A model generated the notes under the pieces. That model had not been told where the DNA came from. It did no database searches and saw only the letters and a program-made list of their open reading frames with translations. 61,130 nt of DNA, taken from the NCBI GenBank assembly GCA_010015675.1, contig ML976999.1, positions 534,173-595,302 on the forward strand, in the 5' to 3' direction. Both the position numbers and the translations under genes were made by a program. Position 1 is the stretch's first letter. Every line of letters starts with the position of its first letter. Positions 21,413-33,255 of this stretch are shown here, piece after piece. The stretch is from Byssothecium circinans. Its lineage: Eukaryota; Ascomycota; Dothideomycetes; Pleosporales; Massarinaceae.

Positions 21413-22968
21413 TCTAGCCCCATCTTCTGGACGAACTGGGACATACCACTCAATTTCAGGGTATGATCCTGGTTGTCCAAAACATGTTCGACGGCCCAGG
21501 TCAACGGTCCCTTGTCGAGCCCCGTGGGGAAGTTTTCGCGAGGGACTCCATTGGCTACGTCTTCCAAGTAGTAGTCCATCAGTGTGCCGGACTTGGTGAA
21601 TGAGTCGGGAGGAGCCCAGCCGCTACACGTATAGTCGGTGTACGCGTGGCCGTTCCCAGTGATGAACTTGGGCGAGGTGAAGCGCTTCCAAAGGACACTC
21701 CGCTGGTTATCGGGATTGTCGCCGACGCGTCGAATGCTGTACTATGAATAATTAGCTCTACTACTCATTACGCAGTTGTTGGATTGTCAGACTTACGGCA
21801 AGCTTGAAGGCCTTCATGAAACTCCAACCCGCGTTATGTAGCCGCCGAATATAGTCATCCCAGTCGTGTGCCGTAAAGAACTAGAAGAAAATTAGCTATC
21901 AATTCGCAAAACCAGGAGACACGAATAGCTTACCATCAGAAGCTCGACGCTAGTAACAACCACGTTTCCCGTAAGGCGAAGGTCCACGTTCGGCGGTGGT
22001 GCAACACTGTACACCGCATTCCAACCGCGCGCCGACTGTTGAGCTGTCGCAGGCATTCCGAGCTCTGCGCGCATCCTTATTGCCCCAGGGGATGGACAAG
22101 AGGACTTCTTGTGCGCTCCCTTATCCGATGTTGATAAATGGAGTGAGCTGGAAGGCTGAGAGATGTTGGTAGATGCAGCAGAGGATATAGACCGGAAAGC
22201 AGCTGCATGCCGAGGAAAATTCGTAGATCCAGTATTGGTCGCTGGATTAGGGTGCGTGGGATATACAGGCATTGACGGACCTGAAGGATGGAGAGTGGTT
22301 GCCGGAGAAGTGGGAAACGTAGGCTGGAAGGCGTACGCGGATGCAGGTGGATACGAAGGTCGGAATGGGTTTGGCGATCGTCGAGGGAAGGGTGTATGGA
22401 GATTAGATGCTGCGCTGACGAGAGATGCTGCCGGAGGGATACTGTGTTGATGAAAGAACGAAGGTTGAGGTCCATCACGGTCATCTCCATCTCTTTTGTC
22501 CGCATTATGCGTAGACTTGCCAGCATTTTCTTGAACTGCAGCCTGAGCGGCAGATCCGGAAGCCTCTTGCACAACTTCAACGCTGTCACTCTCTGTCATG
22601 TGGGCAAATCCTTCTGTATCAGACACCATATAGTTCGCAGCTTGGACAAGCGCCCCGTTCGCATATCCAAATTGTGTGTATTCGTAATCAAGGGCGAGAA
22701 GCATTGGGTCAATTGATAGAGGATCGGCGTGTCCCAGAAAGGACGGGTGAGAGTGATATATATAGCAGACGGAAGTTCGTTATAGTCAGCACCTCCGGAA
22801 GAACCTGTGTTATTAGTGATAAGCCTAAAAATCATGCGCAGCAACAAATGGAGCAGTGAGGATATATAACTTACTAGCAGTTGCTTCTGATTGCGTAGCT
22901 TGATAGTTTGTGAGGATTGGAACCATCATTTCGTCGTTGAACATACTATGCTCAGACTCGCCGAACAT
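21325..22968 (-). pseudogene. Family X paralogue X2, possible TA-slippage frameshift
   Basis: The start MFGESEHSMFNDEM is followed by a phase-1 intron. The next exon runs into a (TA)n tract at about 22755-22764. Removing one TA there would continue the frame as HSHPSFLGHADPLSIDPM; as written, the frames do not join. The rest is in order: a Pro/Ser-rich body, GWNAVYSVAPPP and SVELLM (exon end 21934), a 28-residue exon (21880-21797, FFTAHDWDDYIRRLHNAGW) and a last exon (21741-21325) with DYYLEDVANGVPRENFPTG, DKGPLTWA and LSGMSQFVQKMG. Both late introns are phase 0 and match X1, X4 and X5. Either the allele is frameshifted or an intron that I cannot place bridges the tract. Function unknown. Confidence 0.65.
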
Positions 22969-23301
22969 CGTGGACCACGCAGTTCAGTGTGGTTTCTGAT
23001 GTAGGTTAACGGATGAGAAGGCTCGGGAACAAAGGATTGCAACGAAGTATGACTGATGGTTAGGTTGTGTTTTTCGAGAGTAGTGGTGAAAGTTGTGTAG
23101 TGTCGGTGGTGGCTATGGGAGGTTGAGTATTCATTGTTGACGCACCAAGCAGTGTGGGCCAGCATTATATGATGTTCACCCATATTGCCAAGGATTGTCT
23201 CGTATACGGCTTCAAGGTGAGTATATATAATTATGGGCTGAAAGTTTATGGCTCGAGAACATATGATTGAGATCATCGGTCTACTTACGCGCGATTGCAC
23301 T

Positions 23302-24208
23302 TCATGGTAACGTGCGGTCTTCACCGTATCCATCTCTTGCAGCGTTCCAATCCTCAGTCTTGACATAATGCGGCTTGCAGGTGCCATCAAAATTTTTTAT
23401 CTTTCGTGATTTCCCATTCGGATCCTCTGCTGTATTGTGATGCGCCTTTTCAGGGGGTGGGGCTTGGTGTGGAGCAGCCGAGGCCTTGTCGAGGACTGTC
23501 ATTTTCTGAGTTTGGAGTCTCAGGCACGAGGCTAAGGAGTCCTCTGACTTGTGTCCGAAGACTCTTATGGTCGTCTGAGTTGGATTGAAGCTCACCTGGA
23601 AATGATTAAAATTTTGACGTATCAGCACACGGACTGCTTACTTGGAACGTTTTCCTGCAAAGTTTCCATGGGCGGCTCAGTGTCTTCGTTGGGCATTTCC
23701 ATAGTTCTTTTTTGGTGAATACCCTTGGTTTCATCCTCCCTCCTCCATTTCTCCTCGTACCAAAGTGTCATGAGCCGAGTCGGCACCTCTTCCTGATACA
23801 GGTCTTCGGGGAACGTTGCGTAATACAGCCACCAGAAGGGATGCATCGCCTCCTTGCCGTTCTCATCAGTCACCACTGGGTCGTGCTTTTGTAACTTCTC
23901 GAGCTCCGACAGCTTTTGCTTCCTAGGGTCAAGCTGTTCGAAATGCCGCTCATGCGTAGGATTGGAGTCTTCGAAAGGTACGCCCGCAAAGTCTTTGGGA
24001 AAGTCTGGATTACCTGGGTCGCGCTCGACAAAACTCTCGCCTGTAAATACAATCAGCATTTTTGCCCGATTGTACAGTCGTAGGGAGTATGTGACTCACC
24101 GGTGCCGAACTCCGCAGGAATAGGCTCCGGTGCGATGCTCGACTCGTACTCCGCTGTGGGAGTGTCACGGCTGTACTCTGGAGTGTCGGAAACGTCGTCG
24201 GTGTTCAT
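23302..24208 (-). pseudogene. Family X paralogue X3, N-terminal half only
   Basis: Exon 1 (from 24208, MNTDDVSDTPEYSRD) ends in a phase-1 intron. Exon 2 begins ESFVERDPGNPDFPKDF and contains AGVPFE and LYQEEVPTRLMTLWYEEKW, which match X4 (FVERASDGFDFPDDFEGVPF, LIPQGTAMETLWWRENW). A further intron (gtaagc..ttccag) leads into two competing frames, and the longer one stops at 23302. The ELLT junction, the short exon and the conserved last exon are all missing; the start of X2 lies directly downstream. This looks like a truncated copy in the array. Confidence 0.6.
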
Positions 24209-24956
24209 GTTTGTATTCGCTGCAGAGAACGTCAAGGGATGAATTAACGGTACGAATGGCTGCATATGAACAACTTCTACAGTGACCAGAAATTGTGTGT
24301 CATTTGTTATGGAAACTGCTTGGATATTTGGAGCATAAAACATGCTTATCAATGCACCAAGCCTGTCACAAACGAAGACTGTTTGATACCGCAGAGCTCA
24401 GTTTTTTCATGGTGGGTCTCCTAAGAAAGTTTTGGAAGTCAAACTCGGTTGTTTTTAGGGAGCAACAGATCATAGACGCTTCCACAAGGTCCATAGCAAA
24501 CTCTCATGCTGAAACAAACCTGGTAAGCGTGATGTTCCAACTCGGAGAAGATATCTGCGCACGGTCACATGAGACTTTCCTTCGACAAATATTTCTAAGC
24601 CATCATGTCTAGTCTTTTTTATTTTTGCTAGGAATAGGCTGTATGGAAAGATGACGGGAAAGTGAAAGGCAATTGCACTTGGCAATTTGTTCAGCCGACT
24701 CAACGCGGAGGATTTCATAAAGAGAAAGGCAAAATTGGGCGACCAATTTGAGCTGATACAATTTAATTTCCTCTGCTAACAAACGTTCTTGCTTTGCTAG
24801 GCATGAGCTACTGAACATGTTAACAAATCTCAGGCCATACCTAGGTAGCAGAAATGAATAAATCCGCCTCATTCTATTGTGAAAATCCAGAACCCGTCTG
24901 ACCTTATCTACTTTCCCGAAACTCCGACTCTTTTCTCGAGTCTCCTTAAAGCACGA
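24209..24956. other. Spacer between X3 and X4
   Basis: No convincing gene. A minus-strand ATG frame at 24609-24872 (MRRIYSFLLPRYGL) has no motif. Confidence 0.35.
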
Positions 24957-26973
24957 CTACCGTTCCAGGCTCTCCTCCACGAACGCACACCGGCGTCTTC
25001 CAAAACCACATAAGACTTCGCATGCAACGTAATCCGCAGGGCGCCCGTCATCGCTTTGCACAACAAACTTGCTAAAATCCTTCGTTTCGACAAATTTCTT
25101 CAATCCGCTGAGCCTCAAGTGTTTGCATTCCGCTTTGTTGGCATGATCGGGATCCAACACGTAGTCGACTGCCTGCGTCAAGACACCCCTATGGACGTCC
25201 CGAGGAAAGCAGGCCCGCAAAACACCCTTTCCCAGGTCCTTCACATAGTAGTCCACAAAGTCCTCTTGTCCTACGCTGTTGCCGTTGATCTTTTCAGGTT
25301 GTTTCCAGCTCTTGCAAGTGAGATCTGAACTGACTTTGGGATCCCGGTTCCCCGTACACTTGTTCTCCCGCTTGGTAGCCTTTTGCATGCGGCATCGACA
25401 AGCATCGTACAGACTGAAACCATCTATCCCACGAATCTTATGCTGTGTCAGAGAAAGAGTTCCCTATTCTCCATCTTTAATGCTTACTGCGAATTTGGAT
25501 GCGCTCAACCATGACCAACCAGCATGATAGATCCGATCAAGGGAATCCTCCCAGTCATCATGTGCTGGGAAGAACTATGATTATGTCAGTTTGCTTGCGC
25601 TACAGTCAAGCATGAGGGCCACTTACAGTCAACAACTCAGCCATTGTCACTGGGATAGTATCCGAAAGCTTTATATTCGCATAGGGAGATGTCGCTTTGC
25701 TGTAGAAGACATGTTTCGGCTTTTCCAAGTCCTTGGACGACAGTTTGATTTCATTCTCCTCTCGTGTGCGCCTCAATCCTTTAGATGGGCGATGACGGTC
25801 CCTGCTGGCTTTCGTTTCGTCTCCTTCCTCTCTGCTGGTATTTTGGGGTGGCTCGGGAACGTTCGCATCGTCCGGCTGATCGCCTTGTAGGGCAGAGGAG
25901 GCATTGGCAGCAGTGCTACACGGCATTTCTTCTTGCTCGTCCCTTTTATCGACCGACTTGGTAGTCAACGAGGTGTCGGCATCACTGGTTTTAGCTTTTT
26001 CGGGATTGTTCTTTGACTTGCGAGTACTATTTCGTCTCTGTGGAGCTGGCTGCTGGCTTGAAGTGGGGACGTCGGACCCGCCTTCTTGCTCCCCTTCGTT
26101 ATTGGAAGCGTGTGTGTTGTTGTTAGGCGACGAAGGTGCTTCTGAAGCTGGCTGATAAGTTGGGTCGCCGGGCCTAGGGTTCAGGCGAGGGAAGTGAACT
26201 GGCTTCACTGGACGGGTTTTGGGAGCCATGGTATCGAGGTTAACTTCTTCGTTGGCCCGATAACCTGTCCTCAGGTCAGCATTATGTACCTTTAGTATCG
26301 GAGTCACAAGCCCCATGCCACAATTAGCAACAGCAAAGTCACCATCATCTGAGCACTTCTGCATTTGCTCGCGCTCAGCAGCTTGCTCCCTCAAGCAAGC
26401 ACGGTTTTGCTCGCAAGCTTTGCGATCATCTTGCTGCCGCCAATTTTCCCTCCACCACAATGTCTCCATAGCTGTCCCTTGCGGTATGAGTTCCTCCTTG
26501 TAATGCTCTGAATAGTATTCAAACCACTCAGCATGCATCCAAAGCTATCCTTCCTTGTTGGTAAAAATCTTTTCGAAGAGGGGCTCCCCACAGCTTGTTA
26601 CGGATCCGTTGGACATCGGGTGGTTGGCGACGGTTTGTCGAGCTAAGGTTGCGGTGGAGGTCGTGCACGTTGCGGCATGTGGGAAGAGGGAGCCGGAAGA
26701 CCGGAGGCTATTCCCTGGTGGGAGCGCATTGTGAGTCTCGGTGGAGCCGACACTGCTGTTGGGCGCCTGTTCAAAGAGTGAGTCGATGCAATTGAGGCCG
26801 CTGATGGGGCCTAGTTCGAAAGGGACTCCCTCAAAGTCATCTGGGAAGTCGAAGCCATCAGATGCACGCTCGACAAAGTTGCCATACGGGTCGACGTAGG
26901 CATGTGCGCGCTCCTCATGATTAGTAGACTGCACATCCAAGGCATTGGCGTAATTGGAATAATATCCAGACAT
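24957..26973 (-). CDS. Family X paralogue X4
   Basis: Predicted exons are 26973-26602, 26544-25627, 25574-25488 and 25436-24957. The start is MSGYYSNYANALDVQST. Exon 1 contains FVERASDGFDFPDDFEGVPF. The first intron (57 nt, 26601-26545, gtaaca..tag) is inferred because without it an in-frame TAG at 26545-26547 splits the frame. Exon 2 has LIPQGTAMETLWWRENW and a long Q/S/E-rich body, and ends VTMAELLT. Then come a 29-residue exon (FFPAHDDWEDSLDRIYHAGW) and a last exon with VDYYVKDLGKGVLRACFP and LSGLKKFVE. The two late introns are phase 0, as in the other copies. Unknown function; probably intracellular, since no signal peptide or membrane span is present. Confidence 0.7.
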
Positions 26974-27020
26974 ATTGCTGCTATTGCGTAAGTGTAGTCG
27001 TGTGAAGCTAAATATTAGTG

Positions 27021-27088
27021 ATAACCGTTACAAACCTGGCCTTCGTGGCCCTCCATCCGATTTTTTCAACTCGCGATAGCCGCAACTC
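27021..27088 (+). repeat. Dispersed repeat, copy 1
   Basis: The sequence from ataaccgttacaaacctggc to gatagccgcaactc recurs at 42133-42191 in the same orientation. The copies differ by a few C/T and G/A transitions and by a 9-nt block (gattttttc) present only here. This copy lies just upstream of the X4 start codon (26973). Its nature is unknown; it may be a MITE fragment or a shared regulatory stretch. Confidence 0.75.
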
Positions 27089-27658
27089 CAGTAGTCGTGC
27101 GGTATGCTATGGTGAGAGGGGTATTTGAGTCATGGATAAGTTGTACGGAAGACAAGCGCGTAGATATTGGCGGGGTAAGTTGGACTTTACGCGCTTGGTT
27201 TGGACCGGTGAAGCCTCGCAAGCCTCATATTGATGTCAGTCTGAAAGGCTATACCCACAATGCCGACCAGAGATGTATGACTAGTTAGCAAGTGTTTGGA
27301 ACAAAAACTGATGGCCATTTCAAGCGCGTCGTTGAATTGCCAAGACTGCGATGATGAGAAGCTTTTCATGTGATGATGGAGTGTTCAACAAGACACATTG
27401 TTGAATGGGAAACGATGTTGGATTTGAAATTATGATTGGAGACCTCTCTATATTTGTGCGTATGGCCGCCTGGTCATGAGACATCATGCCATTCAGCTGT
27501 ACGACCATGCCTATGCACAGTACTAATTAAACCCTCCACAATTCTATCCGTAGCTCGACCATGGTTGTACTTTCCAACCAACTTACACCTATCCGTACCA
27601 AGCACTCAATATGCTGTTCCCAATTCCATCACTAGTACAACATCGCTAAGATGCCCTC
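27089..27658. other. Spacer between X4 and X5
   Basis: Promoter side of X4 and 3' side of X5. No coding signal was seen. Confidence 0.4.
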
Positions 27659-29129
27659 CTAACTAGGCGGCATAAACTCTCTAGCCCATGCATGCAGTTC
27701 CGCCTTGTGTTTGGCGCAGCTCACCTCGTCCACACGGTCATCGACTCCGTCCATAGTTGCCTGCCGCATCTTTTTCGTGATTCCACACATGCTCATGAAC
27801 AAGCCCAAATTGCTCAGCTTGACAACATCCCTGCAGCCAGGTCGATCCTTTAGAAGGTGGAGAACTTCCGTCATCAACCCCATATCCTCTCCCTTCGGCC
27901 ACTTATCCGTGCAAACACCAGTAGCAATGTCCCAGACATAGTAATCAATGGGCGGTTCAGTCTCCTTCCCGCGCAGGTTGACTGCAGTCCATTCGTCGAT
28001 ATATGTGCGGGTCAACGGTACGTCATGGTAGGTCTCATTGTGGCGACGAAAGGCGTGGTACTTGCTAAGGGTTGAGCGCTTGATACCATGGGGACCGAAT
28101 GCGTTGCGGGCACGGTTCTGTATTGTCTGAGTGAGCGACTAATCTTGTAGAAAGCGTTGACAGGGCTCTGACACGCGGCTGGGGAAAGTTGACGTACCAT
28201 GAAAGCAGCAACTAGCCTATCCGGCCATCCGCCGTGCTCATTCAGGCGATCGAGGTACTCGAGGTACTTGTAGTACACAGGAAGGAACTGCATTCATGTC
28301 AGCAAAATCTGTTTTCACTGATACTAGAATTCTGAAATCGAGGTAAGTCGTCGCCAGGCTTTCGAGACACGCCCAGCCTGTCCGTCGAATCAAACTCACC
28401 GTCATCAATTCCGCCGCAGTAATGTGTCCAAACACACTCCAAAGTTCCGGATCCACGCTCAATGGCGGCGCCTCGCTCCAAACAGGATGATAAACACCCA
28501 TCGTGGCAATTGGAGGAATAGGCAATCCCAGCTCCATGTGCATCCTCAGCTTGCCCTTCGGCCAACGCCATAGCGGTCGCGTCTTCAGTGTCGCGTCGTC
28601 TGGAAGCTTTTTCGTCAGCTCACGGACCACCTTCTCTTTTAGCGTCGTAATTTTGAAGCGTTCGTAGGGCACTTCGACGCGCGGGATGCGTGTGTTGTAG
28701 TCCCGGTACGGGAAGAAGAGGTCGAAAGCTTCCTTGGAGACGGAGTAGCGGGCAGAGACCAGACTGGGCTTGAGGTGCAGCTCGCAGACAGCGGTGAGCT
28801 CGAGACGATGTGGGTACGTCACGTCGAGCCAGTCGTCCTCGCCGTACTCGACTTCTTGGGAGAGCTCCAGCTCGGTGGCTGGGCTTGCGTCGAGGACATC
28901 GGGTGGGGGTGGGACCGAGCCTGAAAGTAATCACAAAAGTCAGCGCAGTTCAATCAATACGTGGTATTATCCAGTTGTTAGTCCAAGATTCGGCAGAGCA
29001 AGCAGTGCTGGAGCATAATCTGTTCTCTCTTTAGTAGTTGGACCAACCGTATTTGCGGCGCGGGTACACCATTCCGAGGTATTGAGTACGACTGTCGGGA
29101 AGGGCGGAGTCGTGTCGTCGCGGCTCCAT
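27659..29129 (-). CDS. Family X paralogue X5 (most divergent complete copy)
   Basis: Exons 29129-29048, 28920-28400, 28287-28198 and 28117-27659 give 383 aa with a consistent frame. The start is MEPRRHDSALPDSRTQYLG. Exon 2 contains LDVTYPHRLELTAVCELHL and RPLWRWPKGKLRMHMELG, then VYHPVWSEAPP and ITAAELMT at the exon end. A 30-residue exon follows (FLPVYYKYLEYLDRLNEHGG). The last exon has IDYYVWDIATGVCTDKWP and KLSNLGLFMSMCG. The phase-0 introns after ELMT and after the short exon match X1, X2 and X4, which identifies it as a member despite low sequence similarity. It lacks the long low-complexity body of the others. No known domain; function unknown. Confidence 0.75.
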
Positions 29130-29543
29130 ATTGTACAAATGAGCGGTGTGGGTGGAGGTGAAAATCTTTACTCGGATGTGCGCTAAAATCTCAGTCGCGG
29201 GACTGCCATTTTTGCGAGGTGTGGCGGTTGCTGTGGCGACACCTTCAAACAGCCATGGAGAAGTTCAGGGCAGGGGACGTCTTGAACGGTGTCGTGCCGA
29301 GAGATACACATTGGGAATCTCTCCTGTAAGCACGACAAAGCTGACCATAGTGTGTTTGTCATGAGTCGTATGACAGTACCATACTAGTTTGACCTCAATA
29401 TATCCATGTCAAGTAGTGAGGGTGACCAACGACCTCACTGGTACAAAACAGGCTCTTTTCCAGAATGAAAATACTCTCCGGTACTTGATCTCACATCCTT
29501 AGTTAAACCCTCCTTTTGACAAACGTCGTGGAAGGGCCAAAGT
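29130..29543. other. Spacer upstream of X5
   Basis: No coding signal was seen. Confidence 0.4.
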
Positions 29544-30250
29544 CTATGGCGTCCCAAAGACCTTGCTGAAGATTTTAAGAACCTCTTCAAGGTTGTCAGG
29601 TGTAGAAAAGAGGAAGCTGAGATGAACCTGAAAGACGTCGAGAAGATCACTTCCTTTCAGCAAATAATCGCTGATCAGATCGAGATCAATGAACTGAGTG
29701 CACAATCTAGTGGTTAAAGTCTCCTCAAGGCATGAGGGCATATCTAGAGACTAACTCGTATCCCAGTTTCATCTTCACCAGCAAACAGAAACATCGTCCG
29801 CTTGCAGTCAACAAATAAACGTGCCGAAAAAATCCATCCTCCAAATGGTTAATTTCGACAAGGTGGAAGTAAGCATCTAGCCCGTCCATCCATCGCCTCT
29901 CACAACCCTGGATTCCATCCTGGGAAGATTTCAAAACTAGCATCACACAGTGGTTGCAAACATATGTCGCCCTCAAATATTCCAAGGAACGCGGCGAAAT
30001 CCTTAAGCGCATATGCCCGACATACTCATTGAGCTCAAGGGACCCATGACACAGTCACACTTTAGTTCAGCGTTGTGGACAGTAGTCTTGGAGCCGTGGA
30101 AGAGGAGAAAGAAGGTCCGTAACGAGTTTTCAATATGATATGGGATTTCAACACGACATATCCACCTGAGGATCTATTGAAATATTTTCTCAAGTTGACT
30201 GCATATGCTGACAGTGGGGTCAAGAGTGTGATGAAGAGGAGGGAGCATAT
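29544..30250 (-). pseudogene. Disrupted uncharacterised gene
   Basis: The minus strand shows coding-like stretches: ILRWICRVEIPYHIENSLRT, then LELNEYVGHMRLRISPRSL and GCERRWMDGLDAYFHLVEIN. A GT..AG intron (49 nt, branch ctttaac) joins KLGYE to LCTQFIDLDLISDYLLKG, ending with the stop at 29544. The first and second stretches lie in different frames with no clear intron (near 30035), so the gene is either broken or mis-spliced by me. Layout and composition remind me of fungal F-box-associated proteins, but no F-box is visible. Confidence 0.4.
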
Positions 30251-30531
30251 GAGGGTGTTGATTGTAAATGCGGTGAAAAGGAAAGGTGAGGACGTGTGAT
30301 GCGTTTGGAAGCAATATTCATTATTGATTGGGTTTGACGAAGCTATCGGAGGTCTATTCAAAGGTGCTTCATCGGAGCGCATGTACTCCTAGGCAAAACA
30401 TGCCGCAGCCCGCCAAGACAAGGCATCAGACAATGACGCAAAAAGGCAGGTAAAAAATGTAGGAGCCAGGCAAATCCCGCCATATCTTCAAAACAGCCGT
30501 GCTGTCACAGTAACGCCTCGGGAGGCTCCAA

Positions 30532-33019
30532 CTACGTAGCCTTATAGCTTGATGTCGCTCGCAGCTGCTCAGGCAACAGATGGTGTTGCCTATTGATATC
30601 CATAATGCGATTCCTCTGCCGCTCTGCTCCCGACAGCAGCGCACCCATGTTCGGCTGAAGACTTGCATGCAGCATGGCCCTCAACCTTGTCCCGACATCC
30701 ACCAGTCCAGGATCTTGAGATTGAGTTCCCCCATAGTTAGCAGCGACAGCAACACGTGCACCCGCATCGGAGGCGTAGGATTTCCCGGCTTTTTGAAAGC
30801 CGCGGTAGTCGAAATCATTGGTCAAGTGACCACCTGTTAGGTTTCTCTCCTCCTCAATCGAGAGTCCATTAAGCATCGTGAATCCCGAATATTGAGTCAT
30901 ACTCGGCTCCCAGCGCTCTTCGGCCATACGTGCTTTCGCCTCCTTGCAACCTTGATTCTCATTCTTATTCCAGTAGTTGGCCCACTTAGACTTTGCATAC
31001 CAGACGAGCTTCGCCCTGTCGGTGCGGTTCTGGATTTCGTCGTCCGTGAGAGGCTCATTAGCGAGCAGATTTGTGTAGAAAGGATTGACCTTTTCGCCGG
31101 GACCTAGTCTGTTTATCTCCAGGTATTCGCGGTACATAAAAGCTAAGAAATCGATGTTCTTGCTTGTGTAGTACTTGACTAGCTTCCGAGTCCTCTCCTT
31201 TTTGTTCTCTTTTTCATTTTCGTCGCCAAAATACTTTTGTCGACGGCGTTCTAATTCTTCTCCATTGAATTCCTCCGTTGTCTTGAAACGCTTGGCGGGG
31301 GGCAGGTCATACGTTGGCCTAGAAGTGAGAGAGTGAAGTTAGTAACCCTGCTTGAGGTTGAAGTCCATGTAATAGGTGATAGATATTGGAAGATCTTACT
31401 GGAGATGCTGCGGCTGCGGATAAGCCTGAGTCTGAGTCGGCAAGTTGTTCTGCCGAGTACCAATGAAGGCGTCATAGCTTCGCTTTTGTGTCGTGTTTGG
31501 AATGGAGTATGACATTTGATGCGGCTGCGGTTGAACTGGTTGCTGCAGCATCAGACCGGTGGGTGCAGGAAGATTGGATGATTGGGTGGTGGACTGCCCG
31601 GCATAGGCCTGCATTTGCCTATGAAAAATGGCCTGTGGGTTGATTATATCGCGCTGTTGGCGCTCGGATCTTGGACGAAAAGGTCAGTAAAGCTCATTCA
31701 GCGGGGTGCCATCACAAATCGTGTGGATTTGAACATGCGGGTGGAAGATCACGTACGGATTATGGGAAGGGATAATGTGTCGCTGCTGAGGAGTTGGTCC
31801 ATTCTGCTGAGGCGTCGTGCCATTGTGATAAGGCCTGGTTCCATTCTGTTGAAACGTCATGTCATACTGCTGGGGCATCTTTCTCTGTTGGGGCATCGTG
31901 CGATACGGTCGAGGCTCCTTGCCATTCTGCTGAGATGTCGTGGCAGTTTGCTGAGGAGTTGGGCAAATTTGCTGAGGCATCTTGCCATTCTGCCGAGACA
32001 TCGTGCCGTTTTGTGGGGAGGTTGTGTCATTTTGCTGTGGCCATACCAGCGTATTCTGTGTAGGAGGGGTAGGGATGAGAACCCCATATCGGCCATTATC
32101 GTTTGTGTTGGCTTTACCATGCGGACTGGCCGTGTATTGTTTTCCAAGATGTGGCATGTGGCCCTGCATCATTACAGGCGATGACTTCTGGTTTCGAGTG
32201 TTACTTGGTGGAAAACTTCCGCCACCACCATTAAGTCCATATCTATTTGGCTGAATGTCTGTAGTGGATCTAGCTCCGTTGATAGTGGGAGAGTTAGCCA
32301 GGCGAGGTGCATAATGCGATGTCGTAGAGGGTGGTAGAGCGCTTGGTGCTGGCCCTGGAGTGCGATTGGAATTGTCGAACAAGCCCATAGTATTGTTGGT
32401 GAGAGTGGGTGCCGCAGTCCTAGGGATCGGAGATGGTGAGCTCGACGCCCAAGGCGATGCATATGCTCCCTGTTGCGGGGATGGACGGGGCGATGGTTGA
32501 CCCAAGGTCGCCCCATTGACGGGAGCAGAGGAGGCTGTCTGCTTCTGCTGTTGCACCAGCTTTGCGCCGTTCCGCACGTGCGAACCCAGATGTTGTTGAT
32601 CCAGTGGTGTCATCACCGTTGCCTGACCGCGCGCTCGCGCGGAGCTGCCATACTGACGCACCAAGATGTCAAATCCGCCTTTGGGATCAAAGATATCCAG
32701 ATTTCGGAGGCGCCTAAGATGATCATCGCAATTTCGCCATTCCAAAAGTCGCTGTGAGGGCATCGAGGCGAACTTGATGGCATGAAAAAACCACCCGACG
32801 TTCGGGTCAACAGAGAGGCTTCGGAGGAGGGGCCTCGCTGTTGCACGACTGTTTCTAAAGTCAGCCAGGCTCATTCAAGGAACCTCTAGGGCTTGCTCCT
32901 CCTACTTACCCTAGGTTGACATCGTCACTGTTAAGCACAGCGTTGATGGCAGCTACGTCACGCTCAAATGTGGCCTGATATGTCGGACCCTCGGATCCAG
33001 TCGCACGATAGTGATACAT
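30532..33019 (-). CDS. Orphan gene Y, Gln/Asn/Pro-rich protein
   Basis: Four exons (33019-32910, 32854-31757, 31669-31400, 31318-30532) join with consistent phases to 754 aa. The N-terminus (MYHYRATGSEGPTYQATFER) and residues 40-110 (PLLRSLSVDPNVGWFFHAIK, QRLLEWRNCDDHLRRLRN) look folded. The middle 400 residues are low-complexity with many short P-Q-Q-N-G repeats, prion-like in composition. The C-terminal exon is highly charged (ELERRRQKYFGDENEKENKK) and then has AKLVWYAKSKWANYWNKNEN. There is no signal peptide. No family is recognised. A CACGTG box lies 231 bases upstream of the start. A cytosolic or nuclear scaffold-like role would be a guess. Confidence 0.75.
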
Positions 33020-33249
33020 CGGGTCTAATTGTGCTGAGCTGAGATGTTTAGGTGGTGAAGATGGAAAAGGTTTTGTTGAGGTTGTGCGGCAATATATTGA
33101 GTGACGCGAATGGCGGAGAGAAAAGTGATCGAAATAGTAGCCCGCAAGAGGTTGAGGTATGATGTGGTGAGGAAGCTGCGACAGCAAATACGTTGACAGG
33201 GTGGTAAGTTTTGAACGTGACGTTGACGCTCTAATTGGCGCGTAGAGAG

Positions 33250-33255
33250 CACGTG
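33250..33255. promoter_or_regulatory. CACGTG box upstream of Y
   Basis: A bHLH-type E-box 231 bases before the Y start codon. Similar spacing is seen before Z1, Z2 and the second Z copy. Confidence 0.4.
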
